40,833 nucleotides of DNA from Paenibacillus arenilitoris (GTDB lineage Bacteria; Bacillota; Bacilli; Paenibacillales; Paenibacillaceae), in NCBI RefSeq assembly GCF_014705655.1, contig NZ_JACXIY010000051.1:1-40833 (forward strand). The letters run 5' to 3'. Below the pieces are notes generated by a model. It was not told where the DNA came from, searched no databases, and was given only the letters and a program-made list of their open reading frames with translations. The position numbers and the translations under genes are program-made. Shown here in pieces: positions 1-8,826 of this stretch (positions within the stretch are counted from its first letter, which is position 1; every line of letters begins with the position of its first letter).

Positions 1-80
1 TATGTGTCAGCTATGCACTTCCGCCACCTCGCGGTGTACTGGAGACTTTCACTCCTTAGTCGATGCGCTGCCAAGCGCAC
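1..80 (-). mobile_element. Group IIC intron, 5' end (runs out of the window)
   Basis: On the minus strand the sequence from position 80 begins GTGCGC, which fits the group II 5' consensus GUGYG. It continues with GGCA, then a GGAGTGAAAGTCTCC stem-loop, then GGCGGAAGTGCATAGCTGAC. In order and spacing this resembles domain I of the Oceanobacillus iheyensis group IIC intron as I remember it (GUGUGCCCGGCA, GGGUGAGAGUCCC, GGCAGAAGUAACAGUUAGCC). The intron starts one base after the T-run of a perfect intrinsic terminator, which is the usual target of class C introns. Only about 80 nt are present, so the ribozyme core, any maturase gene and the 3' end lie outside. Folding was done by eye. Confidence 0.75.
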
Positions 81-81
81 C

Positions 82-110
82 AAAAAGCGACTCATCCTTC
101 GATGAGTCGC
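82..110 (-). terminator. Intrinsic terminator at the left end of the minus-strand block
   Basis: A perfect 10-bp stem (GCGACTCATC with GATGAGTCGC) closes a 4-nt loop and is followed on the minus strand by five T. It lies about 1 kb beyond the last intact gene of the pPIWI-RE operon, behind the decayed small genes. It is also the apparent insertion target of the group IIC intron that begins at position 80. Confidence 0.8.
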
Positions 111-156
111 TGCATAGGCACGCCGATTCAGTTGTTGCGGAACCCTATAATTAATA

Positions 157-252
157 TTGCCGTGCCGAAACATTAATGAAGATGTAAAAATATCTCTCTC
201 CGGTATGTTGACTGAGACAGAGGCAATTGATTGGGAAAAATCAGTCAAATAA
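157..252 (+). pseudogene. Possible C-terminal remnant of a plus-strand gene
   Basis: A short plus-strand open stretch starts at a TTG and ends at TAA. It reads like the tail of a normal protein, ending TEAIDWEKSVK. No ribosome site precedes it and an in-frame stop lies just upstream, so it is probably a fragment. A terminator-like hairpin follows six bases after the stop, which supports a former gene end here. The family is not recognised. Confidence 0.3.
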
Positions 253-257
253 ATGAG

Positions 258-279
258 AGGCGGCTTGGAAGAGCCGCCT
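258..279 (+). terminator. Terminator-like hairpin without a T-run
   Basis: AGGCGGCT and AGCCGCCT form a perfect 8-bp stem with a 6-nt loop directly behind the stop codon at 250-252. The downstream T-run is missing, so it may be a decayed terminator. Confidence 0.45.
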
Positions 280-577
280 ATAGTAGAACTGAAACAACTG
301 CTGTAAAGGTCGACAATATTCTTTTCATGTTATCTTTCCCTTCCTCGCTTATGGATTCGAGCATATAGACGACAAAAGTCATTAATAAACGACGAATTTC
401 AGCAAAAAATAGGGCGGATTACTCGGCCCTTTCAAATCCGCAAATATTTGATGAATGCTTATTCCGCTATTGGTGCTCTATGCCTAACGAGTACGAATAT
501 ATGTACCGATCTGCTTCATGATTTTCTCGATTCTTTGTGTCTACTTTATCGACAGAGGTACAAGTTGTCTATGTTTA
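280..577. other. Gene-free stretch with a weak minus-strand hairpin
   Basis: I see no supportable gene here. On the minus strand, GCGGAT (436-441) and ATCCGC (414-419) can pair around a 16-nt loop. A run of six T follows four bases downstream (404-409). This could be the weak terminator of the decayed gene at 578-858. The short open frames on either strand have no ribosome site and no protein-like composition. Confidence 0.35.
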
Positions 578-858
578 TTATTGTATTGAACGAAGCAGTG
601 CTCTTGCCTTCTCTCGTGCTGCCTGATTAACTCGGGGAGAGTTTACGATCACCTTCAACGCTTCAACTTGGAGTCCATTCTCCGCTATCCTTCTGGCTGC
701 CTGAATGCACATTTTGATTCCGTTCCATCTTTTCCAACTTGCCTCATTTGTTCCCGTACTGTTTGTTCAACGAACCCAGGTTTGTTCCAAAGCTCAAAAT
801 ATGTTACATATACTCTCTTTCCGCACATTTTCAAGTCAAATTCCAGATCTGTTGCCAT
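578..858 (-). pseudogene. Frameshifted small gene, about 93 codons originally
   Basis: The start is an ATG at 858 with a well-placed GAGGAG site 8 nt upstream. The first part begins MATDLEFDLKMCGKRVYV and runs to KDGTE, after which the frame leaves sense. Moving to the next frame at about 715 (equivalent to a one-base deletion in a GGAAAT context) gives a smooth continuation: IKMCIQAARRIAENGL through AREKARALLRSIQ, then stop. Both halves have normal protein composition and helical character, and only together do they give a plausible length. The family is not recognised. It lies downstream of the pPIWI-RE operon in the same direction. A sequencing error could produce the same picture. Confidence 0.5.
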
Positions 859-872
859 TTGTCCGACTCCTC

Positions 873-1126
873 TCATCCTTCTATTGTTGACAGCTTGCAC
901 TTACCACATTTCTTAAACTCATATTGTGGATAGTTATTTTGCGACCAAAACGATGCCTCCTCACGAGCGAGAAATCAAACCACCCGCCATCGCCTTTGAT
1001 TTCTCTGATTCCTTTAAGACCTGTTTCTCCTTGAAGAACATGACCGCAAGTGGGTTTATGGGCTGTACCTTGTCAGAGATATGGACGTTTACCCAAATCA
1101 ATGTTCTCCCCCCAGTGCAGATCATA
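873..1126 (-). pseudogene. Decayed small cysteine-containing gene
   Basis: Directly behind the YhaM-like gene one minus-strand frame reads DLHWGENIDLGKRPYL, meets a TGA at 1073-1075, then continues with PTCGHVLQGETGLKGI and GDGGWFDFSLVR. A frame change near 961-967 gives EEASFWSQNNYPQYEF and KKCGKCKLSTIEG before a stop at 873. The CxH and CxxC pairs could once have formed a zinc ribbon. The stop overlaps the ribosome site of the next decayed gene (start 858), as in an operon. Two lesions in about 250 nt make this an inference from reading quality only. Confidence 0.35.
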
Positions 1127-2081
1127 TTTTTAATCTATAAATCGCTTTGTTCTCCAAACCCCGAATAACCGGTGTCCATTGTTCACTTTCCGCGGTTGTT
1201 TGAAGCATGTCCTCTACCATCTGCAATTTAGCATCCATTGCATCGATATAATGAAGAGCTACAGCTTCTGGAAGTTGTGGCTGAACAGGACTTCCCCATT
1301 CACCCAGATTATGATGGGACAGAATCAAATGCTGTATTGCCATGATGACGTCCGACTCCAGATCGATACCCAGTTTGATTGCAGCTTCTGTAATCCAATT
1401 GGCAGCCATGCTGATATGTCCGATCAATTTTCCCTGATTACTGTAATCAAGCACCATACCGTACTCCGATATCATTTCCACCGGTTTGGCAATGTCGTGC
1501 ATGATGATACCTGCCTTTATCAAATCTGAATTGAGAAAAGGGCGTTGATGACAAATAAATTCACCCAATTCAAGCATTCGAACAATGTGATAAGCCAAAC
1601 CTCCGTAATAAGCATGGTGGTGAAATTTAGCCGCGGGAGAAGAATACATTTTATCTTTTACTTTCTCAAAACAAAATGTAACAATAGAACGAATTTCGTC
1701 ATGAATTATGCTAATGATAGCTTTTTGAATGTCCTGGAGAAGGCCCTCTACTTCTACAGGAGCAGAACGGATAAAATCTGTAATGGACACTCCGTCCTGC
1801 TCTACTGTTTTTCGAATTCGGATCACTTTAGCTTGTAATTTTTCACGGTATACTTGAACCACACCCTGTACTTTGACAAGGCACATCGGAAAGAATGTTT
1901 CAATGTCAGTCTTGCTCGCGTCCCAATACTTTGCAGATATAGCTCCGCTCGAATCGGCAAGTACGAGGTCCAAATAATCTTTGGGTATTGAACTACTGGT
2001 CTGCTTTGCTTCTATTTCTTTGATTAAATAAAATCCGACGAATTCATCACCATCTCTTAAGTTTTTGATTAATGATGTCAC
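1122..2081 (-). CDS. YhaM-like OB-fold/HD 3'-5' exoribonuclease (pPIWI-RE operon gene 4)
   Basis: This 319-residue protein matches the size and layout of the YhaM/CbfA family (about 314 aa in Bacillus subtilis). An N-terminal OB-fold-like half includes LVLADSSGAISAKYWDAS. The C-terminal half is a metal-dependent HD domain with HHHAYYGGLAYH, the HDIAKP core and LSHHN, ending in the family tail EAVALHYIDAMDAKLQMVEDML. YhaM enzymes degrade RNA and ssDNA from the 3' end in the cytoplasm; that activity is inferred here. The GTG start overlaps the TGA of the pPIWI-RE gene (GTGA) and is preceded by GAGGTG, so the two are translationally coupled. Such a gene is normally a single-copy housekeeping gene, so this looks like a recruited paralogue. 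The start is well supported. Confidence 0.85.
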   Translation of the reverse strand: MTSLIKNLRDGDEFVGFYLIKEIEAKQTSSSIPKDYLDLVLADSSGAISAKYWDASKTDIETFFPMCLVKVQGVVQVYREKLQAKVIRIRKTVEQDGVSITDFIRSAPVEVEGLLQDIQKAIISIIHDEIRSIVTFCFEKVKDKMYSSPAAKFHHHAYYGGLAYHIVRMLELGEFICHQRPFLNSDLIKAGIIMHDIAKPVEMISEYGMVLDYSNQGKLIGHISMAANWITEAAIKLGIDLESDVIMAIQHLILSHHNLGEWGSPVQPQLPEAVALHYIDAMDAKLQMVEDMLQTTAESEQWTPVIRGLENKAIYRLKI

Positions 2082-4552
2082 GATTTCACCTCTACGTAAT
2101 CTTCCTCCGAGTCCATCTCCACTTCCTCATCAAACTCAGCATCGTAATCATAATCGTCTTCGTTACCGGTTATGTATTTCGATAATGAGCTCAGTACACG
2201 CATCGTGTACGGAAAAATAGTGTGCTTATCATAAGTCAACCCTAAACGTCTTAGATGATCCGCCAGAAGAGCCAGTTCATCCGACTCGTTTTCATTCTCT
2301 GCTCCTAACGGAATGTATTCCACAGCTCGTTGTTGGAGCAATAATTTGGATGGCGATGAAAACTTGGTTGCATCGTTAGCGATTCCTTTCCATGCATTTG
2401 GTCTTCCGCCCACACCGTAATAAATACCTTCAAGGTCCTTAAAAACTCCTAATGCTTTAGTAAACCTGTTCATTTCATCATCGATAATGATCCGATATTG
2501 AGGAACGTCATCCGTTGCATTAATGCGAATGAACCTTAATCGTGGCTCATTGACCAAACGCTCATTAAGATAAGGAACGCGATCGCATTGTATTTTGGTA
2601 TTACCAATAGCACCCAACCAGCCGTTTCTTAAGGTAGCGTTGATAAGCACAATGACTTGCCCCGAACTTCGTTCTAGTTCACTGTGAATCTCAGCTGTGA
2701 TAAATGCTTTAAACACTTCGCTGCTTTTATTTTTTCTTCGAGGATTATCAAGAAATTTTGATTCATCCATTTTCAGTGCCGCTTCTGACAAAGTCATCCA
2801 CCTATCATTACCTAACAGCTTAACACTGAGATCCGTGCCCTCTAATCTTGAAATGGCAGGCAAATATTTATTTCCCGCTTTTATGACAGATATAGATAAC
2901 AACGTTCCAGACGCATTGACCTTATTGACGTTATCGCTAAATAGACCATAATCGTTGAAAAGGTCTAATACTGCATTCAGAATGCGGGATAAATCTCCTT
3001 TCTCATCACCTGTTAGTGGGTGAATAAATTGCGACAGGCGCCCTGTCCTCTTCAATCCTTCTCGGATAGCTTTTTTTGGATCGGCTCCATCTCTCCATTT
3101 ACCCTTTTCTTCGATTTCTACAAGAGCTAATACCGAGTGGTTAGGTTGTTCAACTTTGGAAAGTTGCTTCACAATTTGATTAATGCGTTTTTCTTGGGCT
3201 ATCGAGCCATCCTTATATCTATGAATCTCTAGCTCTGATGTTATGCTCTCTGGGTTACAATGGACAAGTTCAACAGTAACCTCTTTATCTGAATTTAGTC
3301 TGAAGTTGGAGTCAGATATCTCATTAAGAATAATTACGTTTTCAATTGACTTTTGCGCAGTAGATAGTTCCATCTTCACTGTATCAAACATTTCAGGAGA
3401 ACTATAAATTTCGATAGTTAATCGCTCTTCCTTAGGAACAACGATTGGAAAGCGATTGTCATTCATACCTCTAAGAGAAATATCAGGAATAAGTTGAAGT
3501 TCTCTTGCACCATAATCCGTTAAGAACCCTTTGGCCAAGTTATACAAACCGCTTTTCTCAGGAAGACCGATTCCTGCTTTCACACTATTTCCAGCAAATA
3601 GATTGTTATTCACGACATAAGCCGTAATTTCTCCATCACCATCGGAATAGAACTTGGGATTCGCAAGCAACGAATCTGACTCAAAAGACTCCCCATTCAG
3701 CACATCCCAATACAATTCGTCTAATGCGCTCTCCCATGCCGTAAATGAAGAGTTGCGGGGACGTCTTTCAAATTTCAATTGTGAAAATGAACGATCTGGG
3801 TTCATTACATATGGATTTTGAACGGATACCAAAACCGAACAGGAATGCCCTGATCTCATATAACACTTGCCATCTTTGATTTGTACATCGCTCAAATACC
3901 TTCTTGTTCCCAAAGAAACCGTTAGAATGGCTCGATCCGCATTTCCCCCACGAGTCTTCAATGCAAAACGAATGACATAAGAAAATGGATCATGACGATG
4001 AGATTTTCGAATCGGATTAGAAATGCATTCGTGTTTATCATTAAAGATAACATGATAGAATTTCAGCTCTTCACGTAGCTCATTACCTAAATCAAGAAAC
4101 TTTGATTCCTGGCAGAACTTGACTGCTGCCATGCCGGGAACCCACTGGTAGTTATCTATGAATTTGTGAACTTCACCAAACGTAGAAGAAACCCAAACAA
4201 GCTCCGAATCTTTTACGTCTTGTGGTAAATCAGGAATCGAATAATCCTTTAAATGCGCTAGCCATCCAAGCGTCAAATGTTTTATATACGATGAATGAAT
4301 AGGTTTTGTGGAAACTAGCCAAGGCTGATCATCGAGCAACACCTTGTTGTTTGAACATACGCTTACGATTTCAGGAAAAATACTTTTAAGTTTCTTTCCT
4401 AGAGGTTCTACTTTAAATGCAAGCTTAAAGCGATCTGTACGCTCTCTATTAAAGAAGTTTCTCCAGCTCTCCGGCATTTTCATATAATAGATAGTTTCGT
4501 TATAAAACAGCGTTTCATCAATCTCCAATGCAAACAGTTCCATCTTCTTCAT
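2078..4552 (-). CDS. pPIWI-RE family protein (prokaryotic Argonaute relative)
   Basis: At 824 residues this fits the pPIWI-RE family described by Aravind and colleagues: an N-terminal X/MID-like part (DUF3962) and a C-terminal RNase H-fold PIWI part (DUF3893). Family-like stretches I recognise are DQPWLVSTKPI near residue 75, DPKKAIREGLKRTGRLSQFI in the second half, IYYGVGGRPNAW, and the tail LADHLRRLGLTYDKHTIFPY. I cannot identify the catalytic or RE residues with certainty. The extreme C-terminus is very acidic (DDYDYDAEFDEEVEMDSEE). The ATG at 4552 is chosen for its GGGAGGG site, and it overlaps the upstream helicase gene by 35 nt. Family members are proposed to act in nucleic-acid-guided defence against plasmids or phages. 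Neighbours are exactly those of the known module. Confidence 0.85.
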   Translation of the reverse strand: MKKMELFALEIDETLFYNETIYYMKMPESWRNFFNRERTDRFKLAFKVEPLGKKLKSIFPEIVSVCSNNKVLLDDQPWLVSTKPIHSSYIKHLTLGWLAHLKDYSIPDLPQDVKDSELVWVSSTFGEVHKFIDNYQWVPGMAAVKFCQESKFLDLGNELREELKFYHVIFNDKHECISNPIRKSHRHDPFSYVIRFALKTRGGNADRAILTVSLGTRRYLSDVQIKDGKCYMRSGHSCSVLVSVQNPYVMNPDRSFSQLKFERRPRNSSFTAWESALDELYWDVLNGESFESDSLLANPKFYSDGDGEITAYVVNNNLFAGNSVKAGIGLPEKSGLYNLAKGFLTDYGARELQLIPDISLRGMNDNRFPIVVPKEERLTIEIYSSPEMFDTVKMELSTAQKSIENVIILNEISDSNFRLNSDKEVTVELVHCNPESITSELEIHRYKDGSIAQEKRINQIVKQLSKVEQPNHSVLALVEIEEKGKWRDGADPKKAIREGLKRTGRLSQFIHPLTGDEKGDLSRILNAVLDLFNDYGLFSDNVNKVNASGTLLSISVIKAGNKYLPAISRLEGTDLSVKLLGNDRWMTLSEAALKMDESKFLDNPRRKNKSSEVFKAFITAEIHSELERSSGQVIVLINATLRNGWLGAIGNTKIQCDRVPYLNERLVNEPRLRFIRINATDDVPQYRIIIDDEMNRFTKALGVFKDLEGIYYGVGGRPNAWKGIANDATKFSSPSKLLLQQRAVEYIPLGAENENESDELALLADHLRRLGLTYDKHTIFPYTMRVLSSLSKYITGNEDDYDYDAEFDEEVEMDSEEDYVEVKS

Positions 4553-7500
4553 CGCTATATCCCTCCCGAATGATATTATTTATTCCGTCGATAAATGGTC
4601 CGTACAAACTCAAGAACAAAGGATCCCTTTTGTGCTTCTGCATAATCGCTGCCCAACTATCCAACATGGACATCCCTTCTGGTTTACCAGCAGGCTTTGC
4701 ATTAAACTTTGAATCGCAGAAAAATACTCTGGCATTTTTACCGCCGCGCAGCAATCGTCCAATCATTTGCCAAATCGGGATAAACGTATACCACGCCATA
4801 ACTTCTCTTTCAGAATCGTTAAGAATCGACCAGTAGTCAGGCTTTTTATACATCGCTTCGAACTTACCGCTGCTAATTTGGCGTAATTTAGAAACAGCTT
4901 TTTCATAATGAATCCCTTGTCCTGTTATTCGTTGTAAATATTGAGGCAAGTAGGAGTGGAGCGCTTGAACCAAGTAATTCATGTCATTCGGAATAGGATA
5001 AGGACGAACGAGGAAAAAGACCGATCCAAATAACGACTCTCCATTTTGATCCAAGATATTGTAACCTCTACCTACAGAGAGAAGCGGTACAATCAATACT
5101 TCAGCCCTTTCTTTGCGAAACGACTCAATCATTGTTCTAGGGAATTGATCTGGTTCATGACTCCTTTCCCTTGAAAGAACTTTATAACGTCCTTGCCAAC
5201 TCTGATCACTACGAAACGCTCTGGCGACTGTGGCAACATCATCATACGAATTTACCACTAAGAGTGCCCTTCGCGGATTTCCTCTACTACTCCAAAATTT
5301 CAATTCATAAAGAATATCAGATTTAAGTTGTTGAACCATCTCATATAAATTGCTGCTTCTAACCTCTTCATCGCCTATCCCCGAAACTTCAAGAAATTTA
5401 TCATGACGAGCGTCAAGAATGGGTTTGAATGTTATTTGAACTTCCGGAGATGTTCGATCTGCTTTGAGCAACCATTTGGATCCCGTGTTCAAATGATAAT
5501 GCGCGGATTCGGGTGCATGGCTTGTGCCTGAAAGAAAGATAACTGCCGGCCCTTGTTTCTGATCAGAATCTTCATATACACAATGCCAGTCATGCAACAA
5601 TAATCTGCCAACCCCTGTATATTCGACTAATTTAAATGTCCCTGTTGTTTCCCCATCCTTCAAATCGTATTTATATCCGATCATCGTGCCCGTCATGGCC
5701 TCTTTCATGAATGCTTGATAATCTTTCTGCATAGTGAATAACGGAGAAAAATCTGCTGTCATTCCTAGCTTGGCTTGAATCATAGTAAAGGAAGTCAGAA
5801 TGAACTTGATACATTCTTCCGCTCGGCATAAATAAACAAAAAACTCCAATTGCGCATAAAATAAATCTCTGTTTATACGCGGACGAATTGTTCCTTTAAG
5901 CAGTTTTTCTGTAATCTGAGTCAGCATCTTCTGCTTTTCATCGTGAGTTTCCTTTTCTACTAACTCATCAACAATGCTAGATAACACGGAATCTTGATAA
6001 GGCTCATTTGCATAATCCAATAAGTGTTTACGAATTTTTTTTTGCGATTCCTCGTCGAAGGAGATCTTCTCGCTTAATGCATCGGCTAGCGCTGCCACCC
6101 TAATCAGATTGCGGCTGATATTCTTACGCAAGGTCAGAGAACGATCTAACTTGTTATAGATCCTCCAGATCATAAGATCCAATTGACGAAGCTTATCTTT
6201 CCACTCCGTCACTACGGGATCGCCTGCTAACTGATATTGTCCATTCGTTAATTGATTGGATTCGTTAAACAGCCGTTCAAAAATATCCTCTACGCTACCG
6301 AAAACATTATATTCCGATAAGAACGTCTCATCGAATTGCTTTTGGACTTCATCCGCTTCGTCCACGAATACGACATCCATAAGGTCGTACATCGCTTCAT
6401 AAATAGTCCTCTCTAACGGATCAATCATCGCTGGAATTCTTGTTTTGAGTACACTTGCAGACGTAGCCACCCAAACATCGGCCTCTGAAAGTTGTGAGAA
6501 ATCATGAAAAACCCCACATTGATCCGCCAATGGACATTTCACCGACTTATTGTCTTGCTTTAGCTGAGTACACGGATAACTACTATTACGTTCGTAATCG
6601 TCAGATAAAGCTTTAATGACACATACGTCCGACAAATGCTTTAGATCTTGAAATTCGTTGTTCCTCCAATCGCTAAGCTCGATGGTCTCACTTGCATTTG
6701 CAAATAAATAATTTTCCTGGTGGATCTTTCTTGATGACTTACCAATGATCGGAACAGCACGAATGCCTAACTCGCGAAGAATTTTGATACGCTCTATCAC
6801 TTGGGAAACGCTGCCTTCAATAAAGCCGACTCTGGCACCTTTCTGCTTCACAAGACGATACGTCTCCATAAGCATGAAAGTAGATTTCCCTGCTCCCAAT
6901 GCACCGCCTATATGCTGGTTTCCTTTGTAAACAAACTCTATATCCCAATCTATTGACTCGAGTACAACTGCAGTTGCTCTGTTCGCCCAAGATGAAGATT
7001 TGCCGGTTATTTCATCCATTTCTTTGCCCAACGAAAGCCCATCGAAGGGCAACTCTAGACTAAGTTTCTTCTTCTCACGATAAGAGGGTAATAAACGCTT
7101 TTCTTCTACAGCTAAAGCTTCCGGGATGTTGCCATGAAAGCTTTGAATAAATCCTCCTCTTACGATTCTGGAGTATTCGAATTTCCCCTGAGTCGCAAAA
7201 GGAGTTGTATTGATTTGTTTGGGAATTGGTTTTTTAAGTATCTGTTCGTAATCATTCATTCTATTTGTCAGAAATCTCGGAACATGCTGCTTAGGCTGCC
7301 CCTGATCATCGATATCAAACAAACGAAATTTCATATCAATAGCTCGATAGGCTTCAATCCGTCTAGCCAGTATTTTCTTACTCCTTAACTCAGGGAATAA
7401 AATTCTAAGTCGGACTACGATATCCTTATGTACGATGTACTTTAAAACCGGCTCATCATAACCGACCAATAACGACCAACCTTGATCAATATGAAGCATC

Positions 7501-7631
7501 GGGTCAATCAAATAACAGCCCGTCATAAATAGCTCCAGGCTTATTATTGTTGATATGTCGGCTTTGGGCAGTTCTAGCGAGAAAAAATCTTTGTTTATTT
7601 CTTCAGTTAAATCCCAATAGGTTTTCCTCAC
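4518..7631 (-). CDS. DinG/XPD-type helicase of the pPIWI-RE module
   Basis: This 1037-residue superfamily 2 helicase has Walker A GGALGAGKST (242-251) and a DEAD box (424-427) followed by EVQKQF. Motif VI is QMIGRLLR near the C-terminus, after LLSVGRGYN. Between motifs Ia and II are four cysteines (about 337, 354, 366, 372) with the spacing of an XPD/DinG iron-sulfur domain. The first 230 residues would be the module-specific Z-type domain. The GTG start overlaps the upstream nuclease stop (GTGA). It probably unwinds nucleic acid for the PIWI and nuclease partners in the cytoplasm. A stand-alone DinG is unlikely given the length and neighbours. Confidence 0.85.
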   Translation of the reverse strand: MRKTYWDLTEEINKDFFSLELPKADISTIISLELFMTGCYLIDPMLHIDQGWSLLVGYDEPVLKYIVHKDIVVRLRILFPELRSKKILARRIEAYRAIDMKFRLFDIDDQGQPKQHVPRFLTNRMNDYEQILKKPIPKQINTTPFATQGKFEYSRIVRGGFIQSFHGNIPEALAVEEKRLLPSYREKKKLSLELPFDGLSLGKEMDEITGKSSSWANRATAVVLESIDWDIEFVYKGNQHIGGALGAGKSTFMLMETYRLVKQKGARVGFIEGSVSQVIERIKILRELGIRAVPIIGKSSRKIHQENYLFANASETIELSDWRNNEFQDLKHLSDVCVIKALSDDYERNSSYPCTQLKQDNKSVKCPLADQCGVFHDFSQLSEADVWVATSASVLKTRIPAMIDPLERTIYEAMYDLMDVVFVDEADEVQKQFDETFLSEYNVFGSVEDIFERLFNESNQLTNGQYQLAGDPVVTEWKDKLRQLDLMIWRIYNKLDRSLTLRKNISRNLIRVAALADALSEKISFDEESQKKIRKHLLDYANEPYQDSVLSSIVDELVEKETHDEKQKMLTQITEKLLKGTIRPRINRDLFYAQLEFFVYLCRAEECIKFILTSFTMIQAKLGMTADFSPLFTMQKDYQAFMKEAMTGTMIGYKYDLKDGETTGTFKLVEYTGVGRLLLHDWHCVYEDSDQKQGPAVIFLSGTSHAPESAHYHLNTGSKWLLKADRTSPEVQITFKPILDARHDKFLEVSGIGDEEVRSSNLYEMVQQLKSDILYELKFWSSRGNPRRALLVVNSYDDVATVARAFRSDQSWQGRYKVLSRERSHEPDQFPRTMIESFRKERAEVLIVPLLSVGRGYNILDQNGESLFGSVFFLVRPYPIPNDMNYLVQALHSYLPQYLQRITGQGIHYEKAVSKLRQISSGKFEAMYKKPDYWSILNDSEREVMAWYTFIPIWQMIGRLLRGGKNARVFFCDSKFNAKPAGKPEGMSMLDSWAAIMQKHKRDPLFLSLYGPFIDGINNIIREGYSDEEDGTVCIGD

Positions 7632-8695
7632 CAGAGCACCTTCTTCAACGTTTTTTCCAATTCATTCTCCATAATGATTTTTATGAGTTTCCGTCTGTCT
7701 TCTTTTAAAAGTGTTGATGCTCTCATACCGTAAGATGGATATAGATCATTTCGATATTTGGGAATAACAACGTACACCTGTTGACCATACTTCTCCAAAT
7801 ACGATAATGATTTTTGATTAAAGAAATTCGCCAGCGTTCTTGGATCCTTGAAATCTTTTACATCCAATAACATCTTACTTTCAATGTCATTATGTGAAAT
7901 TGCAAGATCATACTCATCAATATGAGGATATAATTCTACTCCGTACCCTTTCCGTCTTAACCATTCGGCAATTTTTATTTCAGAAATCCCAGGTAACAGC
8001 ACATACCTCTGTATACCGGGAAGCAACCGAAATACTCGTTCATCTTTATAGTTGAACAAATCAAAATTCTCGAAATCTGCTAACGAGTGACAGATATTTT
8101 CTTTGTTGCACCGCCATCGATCATGCTTGTATGTTAATGTCCATCCACAATGCGGGCATTTACGATAGTTATCCATCTGTAGAGTTACCTCTTCATAACA
8201 CTGACGAACTAACGCGCTTAATTCGCGGTCACGAATGGACTCAGCAAATTGCGCGAGTTGAAGCGCAGACAATACTGCATTCTGAGGCATGGACAAAAAT
8301 GTTCGTATCTGAGTATATTCTGCTTGCAAATTTCGGTTTTCATCTCTGCAGAATTGCAAAATAGCCAACATATTCTTCTGTTGCGCTTCTTCGGGGGATA
8401 TATAAGTATTAATGAAATCCTCTGCATCAGGAGTTATCCCAATAAACTCTTCAATTAATGAGGATTCGTCAGGATAATATTTAACAAGCCCTTGAATCCC
8501 CCATTCAAAAGATGGTTTATGCAAAATATGAAGAAGCCGGTACAAATCCATTGGAATCTCAGCCCCTGACCTTGCTGCTTCTTGTATAAACATAAGCATT
8601 CCCTTGTGAAGCTCCTCCGGGATATGATCATAGTTTTTTGTCCATTGTTGTAATCCGGTGATAAGGTAATAAAGCATATCTTGTAATCTATTCAA
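7628..8695 (-). CDS. pPIWI-RE-associated restriction-endonuclease-like protein
   Basis: This is the first gene of the operon, 355 residues. After a helical N-terminal half comes a zinc ribbon: C180, C183, C196 and C202 (CPHCG, then RCNKENIC). A PD-(D/E)XK-type core follows: E239 in an SEIKIAEWLRRKG helix, D263 in EYDLAI, and D278-V-K280 in LLDVKDF. This layout (Y-type N-terminal region plus REase) is that of the nuclease encoded beside pPIWI-RE and its DinG-like helicase. The start is a TTG at 8695 with AAGGAG nine bases upstream; the next ATG is six codons in. It is presumably the DNA-cutting subunit. The promoter at 8728-8775 belongs to the five-member shared set. Confidence 0.8.
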   Translation of the reverse strand: MNRLQDMLYYLITGLQQWTKNYDHIPEELHKGMLMFIQEAARSGAEIPMDLYRLLHILHKPSFEWGIQGLVKYYPDESSLIEEFIGITPDAEDFINTYISPEEAQQKNMLAILQFCRDENRNLQAEYTQIRTFLSMPQNAVLSALQLAQFAESIRDRELSALVRQCYEEVTLQMDNYRKCPHCGWTLTYKHDRWRCNKENICHSLADFENFDLFNYKDERVFRLLPGIQRYVLLPGISEIKIAEWLRRKGYGVELYPHIDEYDLAISHNDIESKMLLDVKDFKDPRTLANFFNQKSLSYLEKYGQQVYVVIPKYRNDLYPSYGMRASTLLKEDRRKLIKIIMENELEKTLKKVLW

Positions 8696-8727
8696 CGGAA
8701 CACGCTCCTTGAAGGTACTTAACCATA

Positions 8728-8775
8728 ATTATGACACAGCAAATTGACCACTACTTGTCACCGAATATTTGTTCC
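8728..8775 (-). promoter_or_regulatory. Shared-architecture promoter of the pPIWI-RE operon (element 3)
   Basis: Read on the minus strand: GGAACAAATATTCG (8762-8775), GTGACA (8756-8761), 7 nt, GTC, 12 nt, then CATAAT (8728-8733), which is preceded by TGT as in an extended -10. The start codon lies 33 nt downstream. The box resembles the Gram-positive LexA site CGAACRNRYGTTYC, with mismatches at the first, tenth and last positions. The same spacing occurs at four other promoters in the window. Confidence 0.7.
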
Positions 8776-8778
8776 TAT

Positions 8779-8808
8779 AAAAAACGAACCTCAAAATAAT
8801 TGAAGTCC
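8779..8808 (-). terminator. Intrinsic terminator of the McrBC-like operon
   Basis: On the minus strand a 9-bp stem (GGACTTCAA with TTGAGGTTC, two G-U pairs) closes a 5-nt loop and is followed by GTTTTTT. It lies 19 nt behind the HD gene stop and ends a few bases before the next promoter box. Confidence 0.7.
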
Positions 8809-8826
8809 GCCATGGTGTACATTCTA

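Noticed and set aside
64..79. Second terminator hairpin (TGCGCT with AGCGCA)
   Set aside because: It has no T-run and lies within the group IIC intron 5' region, where such a stem is expected as part of domain I.
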